DNA from: Harryflintia acetispora
GTDB taxonomy: Bacteria; Bacillota; Clostridia; Oscillospirales; Ruminococcaceae
Direction of reading: 5' to 3'
Length of the DNA: 64,000 bases
NCBI GenBank assembly: GCA_004340125.1
Contig: SLUK01000002.1
Coordinates: forward strand, 62,001-126,000
Of this stretch, positions 17,506 through 26,040 are shown piece by piece; position 1 is the stretch's first letter, and every line of letters begins with the position of its first letter. Made by a program: the position numbers and the translations under genes. The notes below the pieces were generated by a model that was not told where the DNA came from, made no database searches, and saw only the letters and a list, made by a program, of their open reading frames with translations.

Positions 17506-18530
17506 CAGCCGCGCACCTTCTTTCTCAGCAGGATCCCGATCACGATGGGCGCGCCGATCACCGCGGTCACCGAGCTGATGCTCAGCTCCATCGGCGCGAA
17601 AACGGTCCTGGCGATCAAGTCGCACCCCAGGCAGAAGATTGCCCCGCCCAGAAAGCAGACCGGGATTACGATCAGCGGCTTCGAGGTCTTTAAAAACGAC
17701 TTGACCAGGTGCGGCACGGCGATCCCAACAAAGGAGATCGGCCCGGCAAAGGCGGTCACACAGGCGCTCAGCACGCTCGAGAGCACCACCAGCACCACCC
17801 GGAACACCTTGATGTTGACCCCCATGTTCTGCGCATAGCCCTCGCCCAGCTGGTAAGCGCCGATGGGCTTGGACATCAAAAAAACCACTGCCGAGGTGAT
17901 GAGCACCACCGCCGTCATGACCCGCACGTCCTCCCACGAGGCACCCGAAAAGCTGCCCTTGGACCAGTTGTGCAGGTTGATTATACTCGCATCGTCCGCG
18001 AAGGTGACGATGAAATCGGTGATCGCCGAGCAGATATAGCCGATCATCACCCCGCTGACAATCAGCATCGACGCGCGCTGCACGGTACGCGCCATCAGCA
18101 GCACGAAGCCCATCGAGAGCATGGCCCCGACGAAGGCCACCGCGATCATGGAGGCGGAGCTGACGGTTTGGTGACGGCTGAGCGCCGCCACCATGAAGAT
18201 GGCGACGGTCAGCTTGGCGCCCGACGAGATGCCCAGCACATAGGGTCCGGCGATGGGGTTGTTAAAAAAGGTTTGCAGCAGAAAGCCCGACAGCGCGAGC
18301 GCCCCGCCCAGGATGACGGCGGCGCATGCGCGCGGCAGGCGCACCTTCCAGATGATCCCCCGGCCGGTTTCACTGCCGCCCCCGAAAAAGAGGATGTCGG
18401 CGATTTCACGCGTTCCCAGCCTCACGCTGCCGAGCTGGATGTTCATCAGCACCAGCGCGGCGAAGAGAAGCAGGAAGAGCGCCACCACAACGCAGTAGCG
18501 CAGCTGCCTTTTTGCGCGTTCTCCCCTCAT
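17505..18530 (-). CDS. FecCD/BtuC-type ABC transporter permease
   Basis: 341 residues, strongly hydrophobic, about nine or ten membrane segments. Family marks include RLPRACAAVILGGALALSGF, NPIAGPYVLGISSGA and PISFVGIAVPHL. It forms the channel of a vitamin B12 or iron-complex importer with the ATPase and the binding lipoprotein next to it. The ATG at 18530 has AAAGGA 7 nt upstream and is preferred over the ATG 6 nt earlier. Confidence 0.9.
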   Translation of the reverse strand: MRGERAKRQLRYCVVVALFLLLFAALVLMNIQLGSVRLGTREIADILFFGGGSETGRGIIWKVRLPRACAAVILGGALALSGFLLQTFFNNPIAGPYVLGISSGAKLTVAIFMVAALSRHQTVSSASMIAVAFVGAMLSMGFVLLMARTVQRASMLIVSGVMIGYICSAITDFIVTFADDASIINLHNWSKGSFSGASWEDVRVMTAVVLITSAVVFLMSKPIGAYQLGEGYAQNMGVNIKVFRVVLVVLSSVLSACVTAFAGPISFVGIAVPHLVKSFLKTSKPLIVIPVCFLGGAIFCLGCDLIARTVFAPMELSISSVTAVIGAPIVIGILLRKKVRG

Positions 18531-18568
18531 TTCCATATCCTTTCCCCCGCGGCGCGCCCTTGGCGCCG

Positions 18569-19720
18569 TCACCTTAGCTTATACATATAGTGCAGCTCGC
18601 CCGGGCCGTCGTCCCCCTGAACGAGCATCTGATGAATGTCCGAAATCATCAAACCGAGCTGGGTCGTCTCCTGGAACAGGTTCTTGTCGGTACACCAGAC
18701 GTTGCCGTTTTGCACGGCCCTAAAGTCGGCGAGCAGGCCGCATTTGGCGGTCAGCTCGTCGAGGGAGGAGAGCTCCCCGCCGATGGTGCTGTTGTAGATG
18801 ATGTAGTCCGCGTCCTTGGCCGTCGCGTAGAACTGCTCCATTTCCAGCGTGACCGTGCTGGTGGCCTTTTCGGGGTCGCCCAGGTTCTCAAAGATATAGT
18901 TGCCGCCGGCCAGTTCGATCATCTTGGTCACATAGTCGCCCGACTTGCGCGCCACGGCGTAGCCGGACGAGCTGATGTAGAAAAAGGCCACCGTCTTGCC
19001 GGTGTTCTCCTCGCTTGCCAGCTCCTCAAGATAGGCCGCCTGCGTATCAAAGAGCCGCTGGGCCTCCTCTTCCTTGCCCAGCAGCACGCCGTAGAGCTTG
19101 ATCCATTCGGTGCGCCCGAGGGGGTGGCTTTCAAAGCTCGACTGCTCGACGAGCACCGGCACGCCGAGCTCCTCGAGCTTCTCCTTCACCTCGGGAGAGT
19201 GGTTGATCATGGTGTTCTCGATCGCCAAAGAACAGGAATTCGAGAGGATCAGTTCGTAGTCCGGGGCGTTGTATTTGCCCGCATAGAGGATCTCCCCGCG
19301 TTCCATGGCTTCCTTCGCGTTTTCGATGTACCAGTCCTCGGCCCGGCTCCCGGACAGGCGGATGCTTTGCAGGGAGTCCAGCGCGTCGAAGAGGCACATT
19401 GTCGAGGTGGCGACGAGATAGAGGTTTTCCACCGGCTGCTGTAAAACGACGACATCTTCCCCGATCTCCTCGGGGACCTGCTGTCCCTGCGGAACGACCA
19501 AGTACCGGCTCCCGTCCGAGATCGAGATCAGGGCGTACCCGCCGCGGTAGTAGTCCACGGCAAAGTTTTTGGCGTACTGCAATTCCATGCTGCGCTCGGG
19601 TCGCCAGGCGCCGTCCTGCCCCGCGGCCGGCCCGCCCGGGGAGCTGGACGCGCAGCCGCCGAGCGGGGAAAATGCCAGCGCGGCGGCAAGCGCGAGGGCA
19701 AGAAACCGTATCCTTTTCAT
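18569..19720 (-). CDS. ABC transporter substrate-binding lipoprotein (BtuF/FepB-like)
   Basis: 383 residues. A lipoprotein signal ends at LGGC (about residue 24). The body has the two-lobed PBP-like fold of cluster A binding proteins (VVVLQQPVENLYLVATSTMC, then YIFENLGDPEKATSTVTLEM). It should capture the chelated metal or corrinoid at the membrane surface and hand it to the permease. Its ATG overlaps the stop of the preceding lipoprotein gene by one base. The true ligand cannot be read from the sequence. Confidence 0.86.
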   Translation of the reverse strand: MKRIRFLALALAAALAFSPLGGCASSSPGGPAAGQDGAWRPERSMELQYAKNFAVDYYRGGYALISISDGSRYLVVPQGQQVPEEIGEDVVVLQQPVENLYLVATSTMCLFDALDSLQSIRLSGSRAEDWYIENAKEAMERGEILYAGKYNAPDYELILSNSCSLAIENTMINHSPEVKEKLEELGVPVLVEQSSFESHPLGRTEWIKLYGVLLGKEEEAQRLFDTQAAYLEELASEENTGKTVAFFYISSSGYAVARKSGDYVTKMIELAGGNYIFENLGDPEKATSTVTLEMEQFYATAKDADYIIYNSTIGGELSSLDELTAKCGLLADFRAVQNGNVWCTDKNLFQETTQLGLMISDIHQMLVQGDDGPGELHYMYKLR

Positions 19721-20616
19721 CACTGCGCCGCCGGCTCCAGGGTCGCCGAATCGAAGTGCAGGGTGTATTCGATCTCGTGCGGCTGGCTCATGGCGACGGT
19801 CTGGGCGCTGACCGCCATATCCTCGTCCAGCGTGACGGGGATCTCGAAGGTGGAATTCCCACCCTCGCCCAAGGGGTTATAAGTGGTGCCGTCCACCTTC
19901 ATGAATTCATAGTAGGGGCTGCTCCACACGAGGGTGGCGACCGCCTTGCCGCCTTCGATGCGGAGGGCGGCCGGGGACTCCACCGACGTGCGGCCGGTAC
20001 CGCCCGCAAGGGTTACCTGTACCGTGTACTGCCCATCCGGAAGAGTGGGGCAGGAGACGCTTTCGGAAACCGCCTCCTGTGGGATCAAATAGGACTGGAA
20101 CACCAGGGTGCGGTCGTACCACTGCTCCTTGCGGATACTCCATGCGGCGCAGTCGACTTCCACGTTCAGCGCCGGGACCGGCACTTGATAGGTGTACTTG
20201 CCCTCCTCGTTTTCCACGAAGTAGATGCACTTCTCGTCCGTGTCGGCGAGCGCCTGCTCGGCGGTGCCGGGGTAGAGCTTTTCATAGCCGGTGCCGCTGA
20301 GGGTCAGCAGGGCCGACATCTCTGCGCCTGCCACGGTGAGCTGCGCATCGACGATGCGGAACATCGACGAGCTGGACGAGACCTCGATTTTGTATGTACC
20401 CTCTTTGATCTGGCTGGCGTAGACCGGCTCCGGTTTTTCCTCTTCGGCGGGCTGGCTCTCGCTCTCTGAGGAGGCGTCCGCCCCGCTCTCATTGGCGCTC
20501 TCTGCGCTCGAAACCGGCGCGCTCGGCGCGCCCTCGGGGGCCGGGGTCTTGGGGGAGCACCCGGCGGCGAGGATACAAGCCAGCAGGGCGGCCAGCAGGA
20601 TATGACTTTTTTTCAT
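19720..20616 (-). CDS. Lipoprotein with two related beta domains, unknown
   Basis: 298 residues. A lipobox AAGC (about residue 20) and a Ser/Glu/Ala-rich linker precede two similar domains: residues about 60-165 (GTYKIEVSSSSSMFRIVDAQ) and about 175-298 (GQYTVQVTLAGG, later SSPYYEFMKVDG and HEIEYTLHFD). The pattern is reminiscent of surface metalloporphyrin-binding modules such as NEAT, but I cannot confirm that. It lies between the chelatase and binding-protein genes, so a substrate-capture role is likely. ATG 20616 follows AAGGAGAA. Confidence 0.65.
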   Translation of the reverse strand: MKKSHILLAALLACILAAGCSPKTPAPEGAPSAPVSSAESANESGADASSESESQPAEEEKPEPVYASQIKEGTYKIEVSSSSSMFRIVDAQLTVAGAEMSALLTLSGTGYEKLYPGTAEQALADTDEKCIYFVENEEGKYTYQVPVPALNVEVDCAAWSIRKEQWYDRTLVFQSYLIPQEAVSESVSCPTLPDGQYTVQVTLAGGTGRTSVESPAALRIEGGKAVATLVWSSPYYEFMKVDGTTYNPLGEGGNSTFEIPVTLDEDMAVSAQTVAMSQPHEIEYTLHFDSATLEPAAQ

Positions 20617-20736
20617 GCAGACGTTCTCCTTATAAGGCGGCAATTTGCCGAAAAATGTTCAAATATCGTTGTTTGTATTTTACCCCGTCGCGGCGCGGTT
20701 GTCAAAGCCGTTCGCGGGGTGCCCGGGCGCCGGCGG

Positions 20737-21699
20737 TTACTTTGCAATCAGCGCCTTTGCGTGCGTAACGAACATCTTCTGAACCGACTCGTACTGGCCG
20801 AGGCCCTTGAGGACGCACTCGACCTCGAAGCCCTCCTGCTCGAAGACATTTTTCCAGGAGCCCTCCTCATCGCCCGCCATGTCGTTGTTGGCGTGGTCGC
20901 CCGCAACGATCATCAGCGGCAGGAGGACGATCTTGCCGGCGCCGGAGTCTTTGACGAGCGCCAGAACGTCGTCAAGAGAAGGCGTGGCCTCGACCGTGCC
21001 GATAAAGTAATTGCCGTGGCCGGCGGCGCTTATGTGCTCCTGGAGCTTCGCATAGGCGGCGTTGGCCTCGTGCTCGGTGCCGTGGCCCATGAACACGATG
21101 GCGGTGCCCTCGGCGTCATACTCCTTCGTCGCAGCGGTGATGGCGGCGGCAAGCTCGTCGTAGTCCGCGTCGGCATCCAGCAGCGGCCGGCCGACTTTGA
21201 GGGAATCAAACTTGTCCTGATAGGGGGTGACCTCGGCGACGACGTCGTCGTATTCATAGCCGCTCATCACATGGGTGGGCTGCACCACGACCTCCCGAAC
21301 GCCGTCGGCGACCAGGCGGTCCATCGCCTCGGTCACATTGTCGATGGACAGGCCGTCGCGCTCCTTCAGCTTGTCGATGATGATCTGGCTGGTGAACGCG
21401 CGGCGCACCTCATATTCGGGGAACGCCTGTTGCAGCGCGTTTTCGACCCCGCCGATGGTCAGGTCGCGGTTGTCGTTGTAGCTGGTGCCGAAGCTGACCA
21501 CCAGCAGGGCCTTGTCCGCAGCGGCGGAGGATTCGGCGGTGGAGGAGCTCTCCTCCTCGCTCCCGGCGGCCGGGCCCGCCTCGGGAGCCCCGCTTTCACT
21601 TGAGGAATCCGCTTGGGTGCCGGAGCAGCCCGCCATGGCCAGCAGGGACATGGAAAGGGCCAGGATCAAAGCGGCGATCTTTTTGACGTTCTTCTTCAT
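20737..21699 (-). CDS. cbiK: Exported CbiK-type cobaltochelatase (lipoprotein)
   Basis: 320 residues. A lipoprotein signal (lipobox AGC, about residue 25) and an acidic Ser-rich linker precede a full CbiK domain (LLVVSFGTSYNDNRD, MGHGTEHEAN, LPLMIVAGDHANNDMAGDEE). CbiK inserts Co2+ into sirohydrochlorin; the two His-containing motifs are its metal-binding or catalytic sites. Normal CbiK is cytoplasmic, so the export signal is notable; a periplasmic form is known in Desulfovibrio. It is the first gene after a cobalamin riboswitch. Out here it may move metal into or off a tetrapyrrole before uptake. Confidence 0.85.
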   Translation of the reverse strand: MKKNVKKIAALILALSMSLLAMAGCSGTQADSSSESGAPEAGPAAGSEEESSSTAESSAAADKALLVVSFGTSYNDNRDLTIGGVENALQQAFPEYEVRRAFTSQIIIDKLKERDGLSIDNVTEAMDRLVADGVREVVVQPTHVMSGYEYDDVVAEVTPYQDKFDSLKVGRPLLDADADYDELAAAITAATKEYDAEGTAIVFMGHGTEHEANAAYAKLQEHISAAGHGNYFIGTVEATPSLDDVLALVKDSGAGKIVLLPLMIVAGDHANNDMAGDEEGSWKNVFEQEGFEVECVLKGLGQYESVQKMFVTHAKALIAK

Positions 21700-21773
21700 T
21701 TTCTATTCGTTCCTTTCTTTCAAGCTCCTTAGCCTATTTGCCGGCGGGCCGGACAGACGGCCCGCGAAAGGGC

Positions 21774-21810
21774 AATAAAAAGCGCCCGCGGATCCCCCGC
21801 AGGCGCTTGG
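21774..21810 (-). terminator. Riboswitch-controlled terminator
   Basis: On the minus strand AAGCGCC-T-GCGG pairs with CCGC-G-GGCGCTT and is followed by TTTTAT. It lies between the cobalamin aptamer and cbiK, so it is probably the expression platform that stops transcription when cobalamin is bound. Confidence 0.8.
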
Positions 21811-21899
21811 TCTGAGCACAGATAGAAGACATACCCTCGGTATGCCTCACATATGTCCAGGACCCCGGTGTCCGCAGGGCTGCACGTGCCGCTTTGCGC

Positions 21900-22078
21900 G
21901 GCCGGGAACAGGCAAGTATTCTGGCTTATCGCTTGCATCCATAATCGGATGCCGTGACCGGCGCCTTCCCAAAAAGATTTCAGTGGCGCATGCCGGAAAC
22001 GACGGCGAAATACAGCAACGGCCTTGCGTGGGATTCTCACCCAGCTTCCATGGCCCATTCCCGCTATTCAGTTCAGGG
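21900..22078 (-). promoter_or_regulatory. Cobalamin riboswitch
   Basis: Read on the minus strand: GGTGAGAATCCCACGC, the B12-box GCGCCACTG (complement of 21981-21989), GGGAAGGCGCCGGTCACGG, and a 3' segment GCCAGAATACTTGCCTG. These are the ordered conserved blocks of the cobalamin aptamer. A terminator follows before cbiK. The whole downstream chelatase-lipoprotein-importer operon should be shut down when adenosyl- or another cobalamin is plentiful. Confidence 0.9.
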
Positions 22079-22080
22079 AC

Positions 22081-22109
22081 AGTATAGCATCGCGCTGCAC
22101 CCTTGTCAA
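22081..22109 (-). promoter_or_regulatory. Promoter of the riboswitch-cbiK operon
   Basis: On the minus strand: TTGACA (22109-22104), a 17-nt spacer and TATACT (22086-22081). Near-consensus housekeeping promoter placed directly before the riboswitch. Confidence 0.8.
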
Positions 22110-22237
22110 TCCGCGCCAGAAGCGCGCCGCGGTTTTTTGGCCAGTTTTCACGGTTTCATCACAAATCCGTCACAGTCGCTTTTTATAATGAATTATGGTA
22201 TCATCAGAAAAGGACAGAGTTGTGGCGGAGGGATGAC

Positions 22238-22912
22238 ATGTACAGGATCCTGGTGGTGGACGACGAAGAGAAAATTCGTACCATGATCAAAAAATACGCG
22301 GTGTTCGAGGGGCACGAGGTCAGCGAGGCACAGGACGGGATGGAGGCGGTGGAGGTCTGCCGCAGCGAAGCGTTCGACATCATCATCATGGACGTGATGA
22401 TGCCCGAGCTCGACGGCTTTTCTGCCTGCCGGGAGATCCGCAAGTTCTGCGACACCCCGGTGCTGATGCTCTCGGCGCGCGGTGAGGAATACGACAAAAT
22501 CCACGGCTTCGAGCTGGGGGTGGACGACTATGTGGTCAAGCCCTTTTCGCCCAAGGAGCTGATGATGCGCGTTTCGGCCATCCTAAAGCGCAGCGCGCGG
22601 GGGGACGGGGAGCCGCAGCGGGAAATCGTTTCGATCGGCGGGCTGACGGTGGACTTTACCGGGCGGGTGGTGACCATCGACTCGGAGCGTGTAGACATGT
22701 CCCCCAAGGAATATGACCTGCTCTTTTACATGGTCAAGAACCGCGGGATCGCCCTGACGCGCGAAAAGCTGATCAGCGACGTGTGGGGCTATGATTTCTA
22801 TGGGGACGACCGCACGCTCGACACCCACATCAAGCTGCTGCGCCGCACACTCGGCGGCTACAGCGGCCATATCGTCACGCTGCGAGGGGTGGGATACCGT
22901 TTTGAAGAATAA
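22238..22912 (+). CDS. OmpR-family response regulator
   Basis: 224 residues. The receiver (about 2-118) has DDEE, phospho-acceptor D51 (IIIMDVMMPELDG) and K-P-F at the end. The C-terminal winged helix (about 130-222) has MSPKEYDLL and DTHIKLLRRTLGG. ATG 22238 has GGAGGG 5 nt upstream; the frame extends further upstream but without a better start. It overlaps the kinase gene that follows. Targets unknown; the next gene downstream of the pair encodes a secreted protein. Confidence 0.92.
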   Translation: MYRILVVDDEEKIRTMIKKYAVFEGHEVSEAQDGMEAVEVCRSEAFDIIIMDVMMPELDGFSACREIRKFCDTPVLMLSARGEEYDKIHGFELGVDDYVVKPFSPKELMMRVSAILKRSARGDGEPQREIVSIGGLTVDFTGRVVTIDSERVDMSPKEYDLLFYMVKNRGIALTREKLISDVWGYDFYGDDRTLDTHIKLLRRTLGGYSGHIVTLRGVGYRFEE

Positions 22913-24404
22913 GCGAAAAGAGCTCAGCATTAAATGGAAGGTGTTCGCCTATCTCAGCGCCTTTGTCGGGGCGCTGCTGGTGCTGCTCTGGCTCTTCCAG
23001 ATCGTTTTTCTGGACAGCTTCTACCAGGCGATCAAAACCCGGGCGATCAAAAGCGCCTCGGAGAGTATAGCTAAAAACATTAACGACAGCGACCTGCAAT
23101 CCTACCTCGAGGGGATCGCCAACCGGGACGACATCTGTGTGAGGATCCTCTCCACACAGGGGGAGGAGCTCTATTCGGTGGACATCCGCCCGGACTGCAT
23201 GATCCACAAGCTCCCGGCCCAGGCGCTCGTGGAGCAGTGCTTCGAGAAGGCCGAGGGGAACGGCGGGACGGCCTTTGAGACTTTTTCGACCGATTTCGTC
23301 CTTCCTCCGCACGAGGCCATGCGCGACAAGCAGGACGGGGACGGCGGGGAAGAGAACTGGGAGAAGGACCGCCGGGGCTATAAAAAGAAGCGGGAGGTCG
23401 TCATGCGCAGCATGATCCACGCCGAGATCGTCACCTTCGCGGACGGCACCGACGCGATCATCCTGTTAAATTCGGTCATCTCCCCGATCAACGCGACGGT
23501 GGAGACCCTGCGCGTCCAGCTCGGCTATATCACGGTCATCCTGCTCGTGCTCTCGCTCTTTATCGCGCTGCTGCTCTCCCGGCGGGTCGCAGAGCCCATC
23601 ATCTCCATCAACGACAGCGCCAAGGAGCTGGCCCGTGGCCGCTACGACACCCGCTTTGGCGGGCGGGGCTACCGCGAGGTCAGCGAGCTGAGCGATACCC
23701 TCAACTACGCCGCCAAGGAGCTTTCCAAGGTCGAGCAGCTGCGCCGCGAGCTGATCGCCAACATCTCGCACGACCTGCGCACCCCTTTGACCATGATCAC
23801 CGGCTATGCCGAGGTGATGCGCGACCTGCCGGGGGAGAATACCCCGGAGAATGTGCAGATCATCATCGACGAGGCCAACCGCCTGAGCACCCTGGTCAGC
23901 GACGTGCTGGACATCTCCAAGTTCCAGTCCGGCACCCAGGAGCTGGCCCCGGGCGAGTTCAGTCTGACCGCGCTGGTGCGCGAGATCATCGGGCGGTACG
24001 GCAAGCTGACCGGGCAGGAGGGCTATCAGATCCGCTTCGACTACGGTGCGGAAGTGATGGTGAACGCCGACGAGGTACGCCTCTCGCAGGTGATTTACAA
24101 CCTCATCAACAACGCCATCAACTATACCGGCGAGGACAAGTCCATCACCGTGCGCCAGACCGTTCATGAGGGCAGGGTGCGCCTCGAGGTGATCGACAAC
24201 GGCGCGGGGATCGCGGCTGACGAGCTGCCGCTGATCTGGGACCGGTACTACAAGGTGGACAAGGCCCATAAGCGCGCCGCCGTCGGCAGCGGGCTGGGGC
24301 TCTCGATCGTGCGGGGAATATTGGAGCTGCACCACGCCGACTACGGGGTGGAGAGCACGCCCGGCAAGGGGAGCACCTTCTGGTTTGAGCTGCCGGTGCT
24401 CTAG
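22902..24404 (+). CDS. Membrane sensor histidine kinase
   Basis: 500 residues. Membrane segments at about 12-35 and 200-222 flank an extracellular sensor region with an unusually charged stretch (about 145-175, many Asp, Glu and Lys). Then HAMP, HisKA with H290 in NISHDLRTPLTM, and an ATPase domain (NLINNAINYTG, DNGAGI, GSGLGLSIV). A TTG start at 22902, within the regulator's last codons and after GAGGGGTGGG, fits the reading frame. It forms a two-component pair with the gene before it. Confidence 0.9.
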   Translation: MKNKRKELSIKWKVFAYLSAFVGALLVLLWLFQIVFLDSFYQAIKTRAIKSASESIAKNINDSDLQSYLEGIANRDDICVRILSTQGEELYSVDIRPDCMIHKLPAQALVEQCFEKAEGNGGTAFETFSTDFVLPPHEAMRDKQDGDGGEENWEKDRRGYKKKREVVMRSMIHAEIVTFADGTDAIILLNSVISPINATVETLRVQLGYITVILLVLSLFIALLLSRRVAEPIISINDSAKELARGRYDTRFGGRGYREVSELSDTLNYAAKELSKVEQLRRELIANISHDLRTPLTMITGYAEVMRDLPGENTPENVQIIIDEANRLSTLVSDVLDISKFQSGTQELAPGEFSLTALVREIIGRYGKLTGQEGYQIRFDYGAEVMVNADEVRLSQVIYNLINNAINYTGEDKSITVRQTVHEGRVRLEVIDNGAGIAADELPLIWDRYYKVDKAHKRAAVGSGLGLSIVRGILELHHADYGVESTPGKGSTFWFELPVL

Positions 24405-24447
24405 CCGGCGACTGGGATTGCCTGTAAAAAGAATCGATTAAAATTGA

Positions 24448-24487
24448 AACGGACCGTTAGAAACGATTTCTAACGGTCCGTTTTTTG
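24448..24487 (+). terminator. Terminator after the two-component pair
   Basis: A perfect 16-bp stem (AACGGACCGTTAGAAA with its complement) around a CGA loop, followed by TTTT. The left-arm sequence recurs imperfectly at 24609-24621. Confidence 0.85.
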
Positions 24488-24607
24488 CTTTCGGAGCTCC
24501 ACCTTTTCCCACAAGCCGGAAAAAGAGGAGAATTTTTTCTAATTATATCCTCTTCTGGGATGTTTTGCAAGGGATTTGCCGCCAATTTATCCTTTCCCCG
24601 GCGGATG

Positions 24608-24636
24608 GGGACCGTTAGAAATCGTTACTGGCGGTC
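24608..24636. repeat. Imperfect copy of the upstream terminator stem
   Basis: GGACCGTTAGAAAT here repeats the 24451-24463 arm, and the right half (TTACTGGCGGTC) pairs partly with it. It lies just before the RBS of the secreted protein gene, so it could be a 5' UTR hairpin or an operator. Confidence 0.5.
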
Positions 24637-24652
24637 AAAGGGAGGGCAACCG

Positions 24653-25996
24653 ATGAAAAACAAAATCCCGGCAGTGTTCCTGAGCCTCTGCCTGCTCTGC
24701 TCTTTTCCATGCGCCCTGCCGGCGGGCGCGGCGGTCTTTGCGGCCGCGGGGGTCACGGTCGCGGTGCAGGACGGTTACAGCTGCGACTACGGGGTGGACG
24801 TCCCCTTCACCCGTTCGCCGCGGACGCAGGACTACACCTTCGCGCTCTATGAGGGCCCTGCCGCCGCCGGCGCGCCCGAGGTGACGGCGAAGGTGACGGT
24901 CACGCCGGCCTCGCAGGTGGTGATCCATCTGCCGCTGCGCTACGATCCCGCCGGGCCGGACACCTGGACGCTGGCGGTCACGGCGCACGTTGCACCCGGG
25001 CGCGCGGGGCTGGACCGGGAGGCGGCGGCGGTCAAGACCTTTGAGACAGCGCCCAGCTGCGGCTGCCCCGCCGGGACGGCGGGGGCCTACTATGCCGGGG
25101 ACGGCAGCGCGCAAAGCCTCTTTCGGGTCGCAACGCCCGGGCAGCTGCAGCATGTGAACGCGCATCTCTCCTCCCAGTTTATCCAGACGCAGGACATCGC
25201 CCTGACCGGGACCTTCACCCCCATCGGCTCGGCCAGCGGACGCTTTGGGGGCGTCTACGACGGCGGCGGGCATGTGATCTCGAACCTGAATACCGGCCCG
25301 GTCACCGGGAGCGACCGTTCGATGACGGCCAGCGGCCTGTTCGGCGAGACCGGGAAGGTCACCATCCAGAATCTCGGGATCGAGGATTATTCGGTCAAGG
25401 GAGAGCTGGCGGCCCCCCTGATCGGCCTTTGCTCCGGGCCTGCGACTATTACCCGCTGCTATACCCGCAACGGCAGCGCAATGGGAGGCAGCAGTACGAA
25501 GGGCGCCATGCCCTCGGCGATGGTGAGCTACCTGCACGCGTCGGCCTCGGCTTCGCTGCGCATGACCGACTGCTACGCGGTGGGCGGGACGGTCACTTCC
25601 TCCAGCGCCGCCGGCGGGCTGTTGGGCTTCGGGCAGTCGGGTACCCCGTCGGTCTTCACCAACTGCTTCACCATCCTGAGCAGTATTTCTGCCGACGAGT
25701 CCAGCGGCAATTATGGTAGCGGCGGGATCGCCGGGGTGGCTTACAGCAGCACCTTCCGCCCCACGAACTGCTGGTTCCTGTCGGGAACGCCCGCCTATGC
25801 CGTCGGCGCCTACCGTTCGGTCAGTGCGGCCGGCCCGTCCACCACCCCGTCCGGCACTAAGGGAACGGCGCTCGGCAGTTTTGGCAACCTTCAGACGCTC
25901 GGGCTGCCGTCCGACGTGTGGGAGATCAAAAGCGATACGGTCAACGGGCGGGGGACGATTGCTTATCCGCATCTCAGGGTGTTCGGGGAACCGTAA
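24653..25996 (+). CDS. Secreted GLUG-like repeat protein
   Basis: 447 residues. A signal peptide (MKNKIPAVFLSLCLLC and on, probable cleavage near ALPAGAA) is followed by an immunoglobulin-like region (about 30-135). A beta-helix-like region then carries GLUG-type repeats: TFTPIGSASGRFGGVYDG, then GLFGETGKVTIQNLGI and AAGGLLGFGQSG. Such repeats occur in surface adhesins. No anchor (LPXTG) is seen, so it is probably released or held non-covalently. ATG 24653 follows GGGAGGG. It may be controlled by the two-component pair upstream, by proximity only. Confidence 0.75.
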   Translation: MKNKIPAVFLSLCLLCSFPCALPAGAAVFAAAGVTVAVQDGYSCDYGVDVPFTRSPRTQDYTFALYEGPAAAGAPEVTAKVTVTPASQVVIHLPLRYDPAGPDTWTLAVTAHVAPGRAGLDREAAAVKTFETAPSCGCPAGTAGAYYAGDGSAQSLFRVATPGQLQHVNAHLSSQFIQTQDIALTGTFTPIGSASGRFGGVYDGGGHVISNLNTGPVTGSDRSMTASGLFGETGKVTIQNLGIEDYSVKGELAAPLIGLCSGPATITRCYTRNGSAMGGSSTKGAMPSAMVSYLHASASASLRMTDCYAVGGTVTSSSAAGGLLGFGQSGTPSVFTNCFTILSSISADESSGNYGSGGIAGVAYSSTFRPTNCWFLSGTPAYAVGAYRSVSAAGPSTTPSGTKGTALGSFGNLQTLGLPSDVWEIKSDTVNGRGTIAYPHLRVFGEP

Positions 25997-26002
25997 AGGA
26001 CA

Positions 26003-26034
26003 AGTGGGAGGGGCCTATGCAGGCCCCCCACTTA
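26003..26034. terminator. Hairpin between convergent genes
   Basis: AAGTGGG-A-GGGGCCT pairs with AGGCCCC-CCCACTT around ATGC. It separates the secreted protein gene (plus) from dtd (minus) and can serve both strands, though the T-runs are poor. Confidence 0.6.
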
Positions 26035-26040
26035 CGATTA

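Noticed and set aside
16369..17838. Plus-strand open frame (489 codons) over the ABC transporter genes
   Set aside because: The minus-strand frames have Walker motifs, permease motifs and RBSs; this frame has none.
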